A stretch of 27,072 nucleotides of DNA, taken from positions 1-27,072 of the forward strand of contig CBDUOH010000022.1 in assembly GCA_965368815.1 (NCBI GenBank), given 5' to 3'. Position 1 is the stretch's first letter. Each line of letters begins with the position of its first letter. A program made the translations under genes and the position numbers. The notes under the pieces are model-generated. The model searched no databases and had not been told where the DNA came from. It was given only the letters and a program-made list of their open reading frames with translations. Positions 7,693 through 15,991 of the stretch are shown in pieces. Source of the stretch: UBA5794 sp965368815 (GTDB lineage Bacteria; Actinomycetota; Acidimicrobiia; Spongiisociales; UBA5794).

Positions 7693-7729
7693 GTCGTTCC
7701 TCGTCATCTCGGGCCGTCGTGAGGACCGA

Positions 7730-7759
7730 GTGTGACAGACGAGCGATCGTACGTCACAC
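7730..7759. repeat. 7-bp inverted repeat between sixA and the threonine aldolase gene
   Basis: GTGTGAC (7730-7736) and GTCACAC (7753-7759) are perfect inverse complements with 16 bases between. They lie 38-67 bases before the aldolase ATG. No T-run follows, so it may be an operator or an RNA hairpin rather than a terminator. Confidence 0.4.
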
Positions 7760-7779
7760 CGGGCGGACCGAGCCGGCGA

Positions 7780-8277
7780 TCACTCGCCGGCCATGTGGTC
7801 CCTGGGATGGAGCACGGAAACCAACGTTCCGGTGCTTGAGGGGACTTCGGCCCACGTTTCGGCTGCCATCGCGATGTCGGCGATCGTCGCGGTCCGCATG
7901 TCGGTGGCGACGCCTGTCAGGCGCTGAACGGCCATCGACCAGGTCGGTTGGTGGCCGACAAGCATCAGGCGGTGGTGGCCAGCGCCATGGACCGCAGCAC
8001 GCTCCAGTGTTTCGGCAACGCCAGCACCGTAGAGGGCTTCATCGAGCACCAGGCGTGCACTCCACGCGCCACTGATACGAGCGAGTTCTGCGGTTGACCG
8101 AGCGCGCACGGCGGTCGATGAAACCACGAGATCAGGCATGATGTCGAGTTCGCGCAGGAGCACGCCCATGCGCTCAGCGGCCTTGACTCCGCGTTTGGCA
8201 AGCGGACGCTCGTGATCCCGCGTTCCGGCTTCATCCCAATCAGATTTGGCGTGGCGCATCAGCATCAAATGCAGCAT
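7780..8277 (-). CDS. sixA: SixA-type histidine phosphatase
   Basis: A 165-residue single-domain member of the histidine phosphatase (phosphoglycerate mutase-like) superfamily. The phosphate-binding arginine-histidine is in LMRHAKSDW (residues 6-14), the second conserved region is LVVSSTAVRARSTAEL, and the second active-site histidine is in LVGHQPTWS. Short proteins with RHAKSxW belong to the SixA group, named for the E. coli phosphohistidine phosphatase; the substrate here is not known. TAGCCT ends six bases before the ATG at 8277, so this first of three possible methionines is the likely leaderless start. It is 68 bp downstream of serC on the same strand. Confidence 0.88.
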   Translation of the reverse strand: MLHLMLMRHAKSDWDEAGTRDHERPLAKRGVKAAERMGVLLRELDIMPDLVVSSTAVRARSTAELARISGAWSARLVLDEALYGAGVAETLERAAVHGAGHHRLMLVGHQPTWSMAVQRLTGVATDMRTATIADIAMAAETWAEVPSSTGTLVSVLHPRDHMAGE

Positions 8278-8283
8278 GTGGGC

Positions 8284-8289
8284 AGGCTA
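8284..8289 (-). promoter_or_regulatory. -10 element (TAGCCT) of sixA
   Basis: TAGCCT, then GCCCAC, then ATG at 8277, in the 68-bp gap after serC; the transcript would be leaderless. Confidence 0.5.
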
Positions 8290-8345
8290 CACAACTGCCG
8301 ACCGAGGAACGGGAGCCTTGGACGTGCCCTGCGGTTGTCGTTGTG

Positions 8346-9467
8346 CTAGCCGGTGATCTGCTCGACGAGGTAGTCGATGCAGCGTGTGAGGGCGACGACG
8401 TCGTCGGGTTCGATCGTGGGGAACGTGGCGATCCGGAGTTGGTTCCGGCCGAGTTTGCGGTACGACTCGGTGTCCACGATGCCGTTGTCCCTGAGAGCGG
8501 ACGCCAGCTCGTCGGCGCTGATGGCCGGATCGAAGTCGATCGTGACAACCGTCGATGACCGCAGCGATCGGTCGGTGACGAACGGCGTGGCGTAGGTGCT
8601 GTCCTCTGCCCATCGGTACAACGTCGCCGACGATGTCGTCGAGCGGCTGGCGGCCCATGCGAGCCCACCGTTGTCGAGAACGGCGTCGAGTTGCTTGTTG
8701 AGCAGGAACAGGGTCGTGATCGCCGGGGTGTTGTAGGTCTGGTCGAGCCGGCTGTTGCTGATGGCTGTGGTGAGCGACAGGAAGGGTGGAATCCAGCGAG
8801 AGCTGTCGGCCAGTGACTCGGCGCGCTCGACAGCTCGTGCGGACAGGATCGCAACCCACAGACCTCCTTCGGATCCGAGCGCCTTCTGCGGGGAGAAGTA
8901 GTACGCATCCGAGGCGGTGATGTCGAAGGGGATCGCACCTGCCGCCGACGTCGCGTCAACAAGCACGAGTGCATCGGTCAAGCGCGCGAATGGCGCCGTG
9001 ACGCCGGTACTGGTTTCGTTGTGGATGAAGGCTGCGACGTCGACGCCGGCAACCGCCTCAGGCGTCGGTGCACTACCGGGTTCTGCGGAAACCACGATCG
9101 GGTCTGCAAGGAACGGAGCGCCCGCGGTGACGGTGGCGAACTTCTGGGAGAACTCGCCGCAGACGAAATGCGCCGACCGCTCCTCGATGAGCCCGAAGGT
9201 CGCAACTTCCCAGAACGCGGTTGCTCCGCCGACGCCGAGGACGACCTCGTAGCCGTCGGGAAGCCCGTAGAGGGCGCCGAGTTTCTCACGAGCTCCGGCG
9301 ACGAGCGACTTCACGTTCGGACGTCGGTGACTGGTACCGAGAAGGTTCGTTCCGGTGGCTGCGAGCGCCTCGACATGGGAGGGGTCGATCCTGCTCGGTC
9401 CGGATCCGAATCGGCCGTCGCCGGGGAGTAGCTCGGCGGGTATCGAGATTCTGGGATGCGCTGTCAT
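8346..9467 (-). CDS. serC: Phosphoserine aminotransferase
   Basis: A 373-residue class V PLP aminotransferase that makes 3-phosphoserine from 3-phosphohydroxypyruvate in serine synthesis. It matches the mycobacterial/actinobacterial SerC branch: N-terminal ISIPAELLPGDGRFGSGPSR, GTSHRRPNVK, the LVDATSAAGAIPFD aspartate region, and the Schiff-base lysine in YYFSPQKALGSEGGLW (Lys195). The C-terminus ends in SYRKLGRNQLRIATFP and VEQITG. An in-frame ATG at 9497 would add ten residues (MVRLPKATID) without family support, so 9467 is used; the start is the least certain part. It is divergent from the aspartate aminotransferase gene across 57 bp, suggesting a shared control region. Confidence 0.92.
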   Translation of the reverse strand: MTAHPRISIPAELLPGDGRFGSGPSRIDPSHVEALAATGTNLLGTSHRRPNVKSLVAGAREKLGALYGLPDGYEVVLGVGGATAFWEVATFGLIEERSAHFVCGEFSQKFATVTAGAPFLADPIVVSAEPGSAPTPEAVAGVDVAAFIHNETSTGVTAPFARLTDALVLVDATSAAGAIPFDITASDAYYFSPQKALGSEGGLWVAILSARAVERAESLADSSRWIPPFLSLTTAISNSRLDQTYNTPAITTLFLLNKQLDAVLDNGGLAWAASRSTTSSATLYRWAEDSTYATPFVTDRSLRSSTVVTIDFDPAISADELASALRDNGIVDTESYRKLGRNQLRIATFPTIEPDDVVALTRCIDYLVEQITG

Positions 9468-9524
9468 GTCTATCGTTGCCTTTGGAAGCCTGACCATATC
9501 GACGAATGCAGGAGAGTAGCCCTT

Positions 9525-10727
9525 GTGACTACCCGCGAATCCATCTCACTCAGGGCGCTTGGCGTCGAGCCGTCGGCAACCCTTGCCATCACCGCCACAG
9601 CCAACCGACTCAAGGCCGAGGGTGAACCGGTGATCGGGTTCGGTGCCGGTGAACCCGACTTTGCGACGCCGCAGGCAATCGTCGAGGCGGCGATCGTGGC
9701 GGCCAGGGATCCGAAGTCGCACAGGTATTCACCCACACCGGGTCTCCCCGCGCTGCGGTCCGCCGTGGCGGACAAGACACTGCGCGATTCGGGCTACGAC
9801 GTCGATGCGTCCCAGGTCGTGATCACGAACGGCGGCAAGCAGGCGGTGTACCTCACGTGCCAGACGCTGCTCGACGACGGCGATGAGGTATTGATTCCCG
9901 CACCGTTCTGGGTCACCTACCCCGAGGCCGTCTCCCTCGCTGGCGGTGTGCCGGTTCCGATTCCGACCGATGAATCGACGGACTTCGCGGTGACGATCGA
10001 TCAGCTCGAAGCGGCGATCACCGACCGCACCAAGATGTTGATCTTCGTCAGTCCCTCCAATCCCACCGGTTCCGTGTACCCACCGGACCAGGTGCGGGCT
10101 GTGGGGGAGTGGGCCGCGTCGCACGGCATCTGGGTGATGACGGACGAGATCTACGAACATCTCGTCTATGACGACGCCGAGTTCTCGTCCATGCCTGTGG
10201 TCGCACCCGAGGTGGCGTCGCGCTGTGTGGTCGTCAACGGGGTCGCCAAGACATACGCGATGACTGGTTGGCGGGTGGGGTGGCTCATCGCCCCCGAGAC
10301 GGTTGCGAAAGGTGCCACCAGGATCCAGTCGCATCTGTCATCGAATGTCAACAATGTTGCCCAGGCTGCGGCACTTGAGGCTGTGACGGGGCCTCTCGAC
10401 GCTGTAGCCGAGATGCGCTCGGCGTTCGATCGTCGGCGTCGGACCATGGTTGAGATGCTCCGATCCATCGACGGCGTGACCTGTGCCGAACCCAAGGGAG
10501 CGTTCTATGCATTCCCGAACCTGAAGGGATTGCTCGGTCGGCCGATCGGGGGTCGTGTTGTGGATTCGACGCTTGACCTCGCTGCATTCATCCTTGAGGA
10601 AGCAAAGGTCGCGATCGTCCCCGGCGAAGCGTTCGGCGCTCCCGGCTATGCGCGATTGTCCTTTGCGCTGAGTGACGACGACCTCATCGAGGGGATATCC
10701 CGCATCAAGAGCCTCGTCGAGCGTTAG
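9525..10727 (+). CDS. aspC: Pyridoxal phosphate-dependent aspartate aminotransferase
   Basis: A 400-residue class I aminotransferase of the type common in thermophiles and actinomycetes (Ib), exchanging amino groups between aspartate and 2-oxoglutarate. Motifs: GFGAGEPDFATP (38-49), YSPTPGLPALRSAVA, TNGGKQAVYL, PSNPTG (177-182), VMTDEIYEHLVYDD, the PLP lysine in VNGVAKTYAMTGWRVGW (Lys242), and the carboxylate-binding arginine in YARLSFALSDDDL. The start is a GTG eight bases after AGGAGAG; the frame stays open further upstream, but those codons overlap serC. Its stop overlaps the stop of the convergent AroQ fusion by four bases (TTAG), with no room for a terminator. Confidence 0.92.
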   Translation: MTTRESISLRALGVEPSATLAITATANRLKAEGEPVIGFGAGEPDFATPQAIVEAAIVAARDPKSHRYSPTPGLPALRSAVADKTLRDSGYDVDASQVVITNGGKQAVYLTCQTLLDDGDEVLIPAPFWVTYPEAVSLAGGVPVPIPTDESTDFAVTIDQLEAAITDRTKMLIFVSPSNPTGSVYPPDQVRAVGEWAASHGIWVMTDEIYEHLVYDDAEFSSMPVVAPEVASRCVVVNGVAKTYAMTGWRVGWLIAPETVAKGATRIQSHLSSNVNNVAQAAALEAVTGPLDAVAEMRSAFDRRRRTMVEMLRSIDGVTCAEPKGAFYAFPNLKGLLGRPIGGRVVDSTLDLAAFILEEAKVAIVPGEAFGAPGYARLSFALSDDDLIEGISRIKSLVER

Positions 10728-11881
10728 GTCGTTGTGGCCCGCACGTCGTCGATGGCAGCGACGAGCGATGCGAAAACATCGTCAGCGGGATCGATCAACT
10801 CCATGTGGCCGACGCCGGGGAGTTCGGTCAGGCTCCGGTTCCCGCCCGAGGATGCAACGTAGGCACGCGCGTGGGTGACCGGTACGTCCTCGTCCTCTGA
10901 GCCGTGGACGAGGTGGACCGGAACCAGCGGTACACCGGTGATCGAGGCCGTGTCCCACACCGTCGGGTCGGTCTCCTGGTCCACTCCGATGAACCGCGTC
11001 GCAGGGTCTCCCTCTGGCTCGTCTCCATGGCTGGTCGTGATCGCCCGGAGGTCAGTGACGGCGCCCAGTGCCACCACGCCCGACACGTCACCGCGCTGAT
11101 GAGCACCATGGAGGACGTGGTACCCGCCTGCTGAATGCCCCACGAGGGTCACGTCGTCGGTATCGAGCCCGAGATCCGTTCCATGTGCGAGGATCCAGTC
11201 GATGGCGGCGTTGATGTCCTGATTGCCGGCGGGGAACGAGCCGTCACCCCGGCGGTACTCGAGGTTGAACGTGGCAAAGCCCCGTTCGGTGAGCGCGGCT
11301 GCCAGCTGATCCATGATGTCGAAGCTCCACACCGATCGCCAGAAACCGCCGTGGACAAGCGCCACAACGGGATGCGGGGGATCGCCGTCGGGCAGGCGTA
11401 GATCGAAGAAACCATCGGGATGTTCTGCGTATCGGTGACGCTCCGCCGGGGACGCAAGCCGGATGCGGAGGTAGTCGATCGCATTGAGGTAGCCGACGGT
11501 GCCGCGTCCGACGATGACGTGTTGTGACGCAGCGGTCAGGACCGAGTGATGCCGCCACTTCTCCCGCTCGTGGATGTTCGAGATGTGGACTTCGACCGTC
11601 GGGATCGCTGTGCCGACGATCGCGTCGTGGATGGCATAGCTCGTGTGTGAGAACGCCCCTGCGTTGATGATGAGTCCGTCGACGGATCCGCGACCGGCGT
11701 GGATGGCGTCGATGATCGCGCCCTCGTGGTTCGACTGGAAGGTTTCGATCTCGATGCCGACTCGCTCACCGCGCCGCTTCCACATCCGCTCGAGTCCCGG
11801 GAGGGTCTCGGAACCGTAGATGTGCGGTTCGCGTGTCCCGAGGAGGTTGAGGTTCGGTCCGTTGATGATCAGTAGCTTCAT
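10724..11881 (-). CDS. aroQ: Fusion: type II 3-dehydroquinate dehydratase (AroQ) + alpha/beta hydrolase
   Basis: One continuous 385-residue reading frame holds two enzymes. Residues 1-142 are a complete AroQ (NGPNLNLLGTREPHIYG; QSNHEGAIID; INAGAFSHTSYAI; EVHISNIHERE then RHHS) with Arg17, Tyr22, Asn73, His79 and His99 where the family has its active site; it dehydrates 3-dehydroquinate in the shikimate pathway. Residues about 155-385 are an alpha/beta hydrolase with oxyanion motif HGGFW (177-181), nucleophile GHSAGG (Ser250), acid HGSEDEDVP (Asp330) and GVGHMELIDP (His359), the pattern of kynurenine formamidase/BD-FAE-like esterases. Stand-alone AroQ is normally about 145-150 residues, so this is AroQ plus a whole second enzyme. 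The ATG at 11881 is chosen by AroQ homology; an ATG at 11908 adds nine residues. It follows the lipoate-ligase-like gene after 38 bp. Confidence 0.88.
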   Translation of the reverse strand: MKLLIINGPNLNLLGTREPHIYGSETLPGLERMWKRRGERVGIEIETFQSNHEGAIIDAIHAGRGSVDGLIINAGAFSHTSYAIHDAIVGTAIPTVEVHISNIHEREKWRHHSVLTAASQHVIVGRGTVGYLNAIDYLRIRLASPAERHRYAEHPDGFFDLRLPDGDPPHPVVALVHGGFWRSVWSFDIMDQLAAALTERGFATFNLEYRRGDGSFPAGNQDINAAIDWILAHGTDLGLDTDDVTLVGHSAGGYHVLHGAHQRGDVSGVVALGAVTDLRAITTSHGDEPEGDPATRFIGVDQETDPTVWDTASITGVPLVPVHLVHGSEDEDVPVTHARAYVASSGGNRSLTELPGVGHMELIDPADDVFASLVAAIDDVRATTT

Positions 11882-11919
11882 GGGCGCCGAGTCTTCATGG
11901 TTTCGCATCGGAACGCAAT

Positions 11920-12669
11920 TCAGACATGCCGCGGGTCGTGGTCCGGCCGGAACTCCATTGCGGCGTCACGCACCGCTTGGGGCACGGATGTCGGAGTGGG
12001 CCTGCGACCTGCCACCACGCGCTCCGTGAAGCGGTCCATGAGCGCGATCGGATCCACGCGGTACGCATCCGAGACCGCCCCCGTGGCCGATGGGTCGAGC
12101 GGCAGGCCGAGTTCGGTGTATATCGGGACCAGCACCTCGTTGATGACCTGGCTGTTGTCGAGGACGAGGACGCCTCCGACGTGGGCCGCATTGCGCGTGA
12201 GGCGTTGTCCCACCCCCATCACCTTGCGCCCGGCGATGTGAACCGAGTACTGACCCGGACAGTACTCATCGGGTACCTCCCCGATGGTCCCGTGGATGCC
12301 GAAATCTCCGAGTGTTTCGGTCACGATCGTCGAGAGTTGGCGGAAACCGTCGTGCATCGTGGATGCGGGGTCGTCCACCATGCGTGTCCAACCGAAGCGC
12401 ACGGTCGCCTCGTGGAACACTGCGGCACGGCCGCCTGCGATGCGAACGGTCGGTTCGAATCCTCGGGAGGCGGCGATGTCGACCGATGCCCGGAACCCCG
12501 GTGAGGACGTGTCATGCTTGCCGAATGCGAGTACCCGGGATGACAACCCGATCTCGAACGTCTCGGGCATGTCGCCGGCGCTCACAGCGCGCAGGATCGC
12601 CCGCGAGGTCGCCGTATCGAGAGGTCCGTCGCCCGTGAGTTGGTCCCTGATGATCGCAACGTCGTGCAT
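11920..12669 (-). CDS. Lipoate-protein ligase A family protein
   Basis: A 249-residue protein of the biotin/lipoyl ligase fold that attaches lipoate or octanoate to lipoyl domains. RIAGGRAAVFHEATVRFGW (77-95) matches the substrate-binding RxxGGxAVxH motif, and HIAGRKVMGVGQRLTRNAA contains the conserved lysine (Lys149). EVPDEYCPGQYSVHI just before it is typical of the actinobacterial branch. Whether it is a ligase (LplA) or an octanoyltransferase cannot be decided by eye. The frame is open to a TTG at 12744, but TACCCT ends six bases before the ATG at 12669, so a leaderless start there is preferred. It lies upstream of the AroQ-hydrolase fusion on the same strand with a gap of 38 bp. Confidence 0.83.
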   Translation of the reverse strand: MHDVAIIRDQLTGDGPLDTATSRAILRAVSAGDMPETFEIGLSSRVLAFGKHDTSSPGFRASVDIAASRGFEPTVRIAGGRAAVFHEATVRFGWTRMVDDPASTMHDGFRQLSTIVTETLGDFGIHGTIGEVPDEYCPGQYSVHIAGRKVMGVGQRLTRNAAHVGGVLVLDNSQVINEVLVPIYTELGLPLDPSATGAVSDAYRVDPIALMDRFTERVVAGRRPTPTSVPQAVRDAAMEFRPDHDPRHV

Positions 12670-12675
12670 CCCGGA

Positions 12676-12681
12676 AGGGTA
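12676..12681 (-). promoter_or_regulatory. -10 element (TACCCT) of the lipoate-ligase family gene
   Basis: TACCCT, then TCCGGG, then ATG at 12669 on the minus strand. It probably drives the two-gene unit with the AroQ-hydrolase fusion. Confidence 0.5.
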
Positions 12682-12792
12682 GAGCCGTTCAGCAATCCCG
12701 GCTCCGTCCGCCGATACTGACGCCTTGCCGGTTGCGGCGATCAATGCGGCACGCGCCGTGTGTATCGCGAGTTTCGTGCCATCCTTCCCGAC

Positions 12793-13476
12793 GTGAGAAG
12801 ACTTGTCGCTGTTGCTGTTGTCGCGCTGGTCGCCGCGTCGTGCGGCGAGTCAGGGCTCTTGGACGGTGTCGGAGATCGCACGCGTGAGTTCGTGCAAGGC
12901 GAAACCACGACCACGATCCCGATTCCCTCGATAGCTGTCGGCCAAGAGGGTGAAGCCGTCGTCTCTGCGGTCGACGTGCTGTGGTTCAACGACCAGAAGT
13001 CCCCTCAGTTCAGCGGCACTCCCGACCAGGTGATCGGTGACGTGTGGAACGGTCGCACCGAGAACAGCCGTTTCGTCCAGTCCTCACGCGCCGAGATAGC
13101 AGCGGCACTGCCCGAGTTGATGTTCCCATCCGTTGTGCCCGAGCAGGTGCGATGGGTCACCAGCCAGCTCGTGTACAAGGAAGCGCTCGGCACGCTCGAT
13201 CCGGACACTTCGACCGCATTCGGGCTGTGGTCAACCGATCCGTATCAATCCGACACGGGCCGCGTCGCGGTCCTTCGGGTGGGACGTGCCGCAACGGACA
13301 CTCCGCTCGTGAGGAGCGAGATCCTTCCGACTGTGGTCCCCGATGGGCTCAGCCTGGGGTGGACCGAGGACACCATGCGGTATGAGCTGTTCTGTCGCTC
13401 TGAGATCTCCGAAGAACTGTGTTTTGAAGTGGCCTCATCGTCCGAGCCTCTTCGGCTGATGCTGCCGTCGCCGTAG
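12793..13476 (+). CDS. Hypothetical lipoprotein upstream of the ABC exporter
   Basis: A 227-residue secreted protein. The N-terminus VRRLVAVAVVALVAASCGES is a short signal peptide with a lipobox-type cysteine (Cys17), so it should be lipid-anchored outside the membrane. A Thr/Pro linker follows (GETTTTIPIPS), then an unrecognised domain with aromatic-rich segments (VLWFNDQKSPQF, STAFGLWSTDPYQ) and two cysteines near the C-terminus (ELFCRSEISEELCFE), a possible disulfide. I do not recognise the family. The GTG at 12793 is chosen because it directly precedes the signal peptide; a GTG at 12760 would add eleven atypical residues. Its stop is 20 bp before the ABC exporter, and the gene is divergent from the lipoate-ligase gene across 123 bp. 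Confidence 0.7.
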   Translation: MRRLVAVAVVALVAASCGESGLLDGVGDRTREFVQGETTTTIPIPSIAVGQEGEAVVSAVDVLWFNDQKSPQFSGTPDQVIGDVWNGRTENSRFVQSSRAEIAAALPELMFPSVVPEQVRWVTSQLVYKEALGTLDPDTSTAFGLWSTDPYQSDTGRVAVLRVGRAATDTPLVRSEILPTVVPDGLSLGWTEDTMRYELFCRSEISEELCFEVASSSEPLRLMLPSP

Positions 13477-13484
13477 CCGCGCCC

Positions 13485-13490
13485 TATCGT
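13485..13490 (+). promoter_or_regulatory. -10 element (TATCGT) of the ABC exporter gene
   Basis: TATCGT, then TGCCAG, then ATG at 13497, all within the 20-bp gap after the lipoprotein gene. It would give a leaderless transcript for the downstream four-gene run, in addition to read-through. Confidence 0.45.
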
Positions 13491-13496
13491 TGCCAG

Positions 13497-15395
13497 ATGA
13501 TGCACGGAAACTGGGGTGCCTACCTCAGACACGACGAGAAACAACCGACCCCCAAGATCGACAGGGCGCTGCTGGCCAGGGTCCTGTCCTACGCCCGTGG
13601 ATATCGGTTCGAACTCATCGTCGTTCTGATCACGATCGTGGTGATCTCCCTCCTTTCCCTCCTTCCTCCGCTGCTGATGCGGGGTCTCATCGACACCGCG
13701 ATCCCCGACGCAAACCTCGGTCTCGTCACCTGGCTCGGCTTGGGCATGGTCGCCGTCCCTCTCGTGAACGGAGTCGTGGGTGTCGCACAGCGTTGGGCGA
13801 GTGCGTCCATGGGGGAAGGCATCATTTTCGACCTTCGGCGTCAGCTCTTCGGCCATCTGCAGGGGATGTCGCTCGGGTTCTTCACCAACACGAAGACCGG
13901 CGAGCTCATGTCGCGCCTCAACTCCGATGTGGTGGGGGCCCAACAGGCCGTCACCAGCACCTTTGTGAGTCTGGCGGCGAACGTGTTCACCGTCGTGGCG
14001 ACGCTGATCATCATGGTGCAGCTCGAGTGGCGTCTCACGGTGCTCTCGCTGTTGATGGTTCCGCTGTTCGTGTTCGCCTCGCGTAAAGTCGGTGGACGGC
14101 TGCGAGTCATCCGGCGCGAGCAGATGCAATCGAATGCATCGATGAATTCCGTCATGCAGGAAACGCTCTCGGTTTCGGGTGCGCTGTTGGTCAAGCTCTT
14201 CGGGCGCGAAACCCACGAGGACGAACGTTTCTCGATGTTTGCCGGCGAGGTCAGGGACCTCGGCATCCGCCAGGCAACCATCGGCCGGTGGTTCTTCATG
14301 GCGTTGGGTGTCGTGTCTGCACTCGGGACGGCTGTGACGTTCTGGCTCGGTGCCTATCTCGTGATCAACGGCGACATCACGATCGGCACCATCGTGGCCC
14401 TCTCGGCGTACCTGGGGTCGCTGTACGGGCCCTTGAGTGCCCTTGCCAACGCACGTGTCGAGTTCACGACCTCGCTCGTGTCCTTCGAGCGCGTCTTTGA
14501 GGTGCTCGACATGCCCGTTGAGGTCGCCGAGGCACCCGAGCCGGTGGTCATCGAACGCATGAAGGGTTCTGTCGAGTTCGATGGTGTGTGGTTCACCTAT
14601 GACGAGAGCCTCGATTCGGGTCTCGAATCGGTGCAGCGATTCGGCTGGCGTGAGGATGGCCAGGTCGACGAAGTGCAACGCCGAGGTTCCGCAGGGTGGG
14701 CGCTCGAGGACATCTCGTTCCGTGCCGATCCCGGCGAGACCGTCGCCCTCGTCGGTCCCTCCGGAGCCGGGAAGACGACGTTGACGTACCTGTTGCCGCG
14801 GCTCTATGACGTCTCGCGGGGTGTCGTGAGGCTCGACGGCGTCGATGTGAAGGAGCTCTCGTTCGATTCCATCGCCGCCGGGGTCGGTGTCGTCACACAG
14901 GAGACGTATCTGTTCCATGACACGCTTGAGGCCAACCTCAGATACGCCAAACCGGACGCGACCCCCGACGAACTGCGGTCGGCGGCAGCAGCCGCCAACA
15001 TCCTCCCGTTCATCGAATCGCTCGAGGATGGCATGCAGACCCGCGTCGGAGAACGCGGGTACCGCCTCTCGGGCGGTGAGAAACAGAGGGTGGCGATCGC
15101 CCGCGTCATACTGAAGAACCCGTCGATCCTCATACTGGACGAGGCAACGTCGCACTTGGATGCCAGATCCGAAGCGCTCGTTCAGGATGCGCTGGAAGGG
15201 GTCATGCAGAAACGTACCTCGCTCGTCATCGCCCACCGGCTGTCCACGGTCGTTTCGGCGGATCGCATCATCGTGCTCGACGCGGGACGCATCATCGAAC
15301 AGGGCACACATGACGAGCTCCTTGCCGCGGACGGCCTGTACACACACCTGTTCCGCACACAGTTCCGCGACGCGCAGGCCGGATCGACGCAATGA
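13497..15395 (+). CDS. ABC exporter, fused permease and ATPase (MsbA/multidrug type)
   Basis: A 632-residue half-transporter that should dimerise. Residues about 40-340 hold six membrane helices (for example FELIVVLITIVVISLLSLLP and NVFTVVATLIIMVQL). The ATPase domain has Walker A GPSGAGKTT (about 420-428), Q-loop VTQETYLFHD, signature LSGGEKQR (about 524), Walker B ILILDEATSHLD and switch AHRLST, all intact. Between the A-loop (VWFTYDE) and ALEDISFRADPGE there is an insertion of about 30 residues (LDSGLESVQRFGW, EDGQVDEVQRRG) that most exporters lack. The substrate is unknown. A lipoprotein gene precedes it by 20 bp and a second lipoprotein overlaps its stop by four bases (ATGA), so these surface proteins may assist it. 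Confidence 0.93.
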   Translation: MMHGNWGAYLRHDEKQPTPKIDRALLARVLSYARGYRFELIVVLITIVVISLLSLLPPLLMRGLIDTAIPDANLGLVTWLGLGMVAVPLVNGVVGVAQRWASASMGEGIIFDLRRQLFGHLQGMSLGFFTNTKTGELMSRLNSDVVGAQQAVTSTFVSLAANVFTVVATLIIMVQLEWRLTVLSLLMVPLFVFASRKVGGRLRVIRREQMQSNASMNSVMQETLSVSGALLVKLFGRETHEDERFSMFAGEVRDLGIRQATIGRWFFMALGVVSALGTAVTFWLGAYLVINGDITIGTIVALSAYLGSLYGPLSALANARVEFTTSLVSFERVFEVLDMPVEVAEAPEPVVIERMKGSVEFDGVWFTYDESLDSGLESVQRFGWREDGQVDEVQRRGSAGWALEDISFRADPGETVALVGPSGAGKTTLTYLLPRLYDVSRGVVRLDGVDVKELSFDSIAAGVGVVTQETYLFHDTLEANLRYAKPDATPDELRSAAAAANILPFIESLEDGMQTRVGERGYRLSGGEKQRVAIARVILKNPSILILDEATSHLDARSEALVQDALEGVMQKRTSLVIAHRLSTVVSADRIIVLDAGRIIEQGTHDELLAADGLYTHLFRTQFRDAQAGSTQ

Positions 15396-15991
15396 CCGCT
15401 GGTTTCTCCGGCACGATGGTGGCGACGGTGGTCGCGATCGCCTCGTTGGCGGCGGCATGCAGCTCTCCATCGACACTCACGCTCGACGAGTACGTCGATG
15501 CAGCGTCGGCGTCGACGAACACCTATGTGGACCAGACCCAGTCTCTCGGGTTTTCGTTTCAACGTACCGTCGAAGACGGCGTGGCGGCGATTGCAGCACG
15601 TGGCGGTGAGGCTGCGGTCAAGGACGCCACCGACCTGGTTCGTACCGAGACCGTCAAGTACCTCGGCTTGCTCGACGATGCGATGCTCCAGTACGTCGAG
15701 GACCTCGGCTCGCTACGTGCTCCCGAAGCCATCACGGCGGATCACGATGCGTACCTTGCGATCATCGAGTCTGTCGAGGTGTCCTTGCAGCCGATGCGCG
15801 AGATGGTCGACAACGCAGCATCGATCGCCGATATCCAGGCCGCTCTTGTTGGATCGGGGTTCTCGGACGGTCAGAAGGCATGGGTGGCCGTCTGCAAACA
15901 ACTCGAACAGCGTGTTCGCGACGAGGGTCGGGGGATCGACCTGAAGTGTGAACCGCGTGCCGTGATCCTCGATGAAGGTGGCTCGCCGTGA
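15392..15991 (+). CDS. Hypothetical lipoprotein, helical
   Basis: A 199-residue protein with a lipoprotein signal peptide, MTAGFSGTMVATVVAIASLAAAC, and cysteine at residue 23. The mature part is acidic and mostly helical (LDEYVDAASASTNTYVDQTQ; LLDDAMLQYVEDLGSLRAPE; DAYLAIIESVEVSLQPMREM). It looks like a four-helix-type domain of the kind seen in many actinobacterial lipoproteins of unknown role, with two cysteines (VAVCKQLEQ and DLKCEP) near the end. Start and upstream stop overlap as ATGA, and its own stop overlaps the Nudix start as GTGA, so translation of exporter, lipoprotein and Nudix is coupled. Family not recognised. Confidence 0.75.
   Translation: MTAGFSGTMVATVVAIASLAAACSSPSTLTLDEYVDAASASTNTYVDQTQSLGFSFQRTVEDGVAAIAARGGEAAVKDATDLVRTETVKYLGLLDDAMLQYVEDLGSLRAPEAITADHDAYLAIIESVEVSLQPMREMVDNAASIADIQAALVGSGFSDGQKAWVAVCKQLEQRVRDEGRGIDLKCEPRAVILDEGGSP

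Noticed and set aside
13245..15476. 743-codon open frame on the minus strand opposite the ABC exporter
   Set aside because: It is a GC-rich antisense shadow with Arg/His/Asp-rich composition and no motifs; the plus-strand exporter has every ABC motif.
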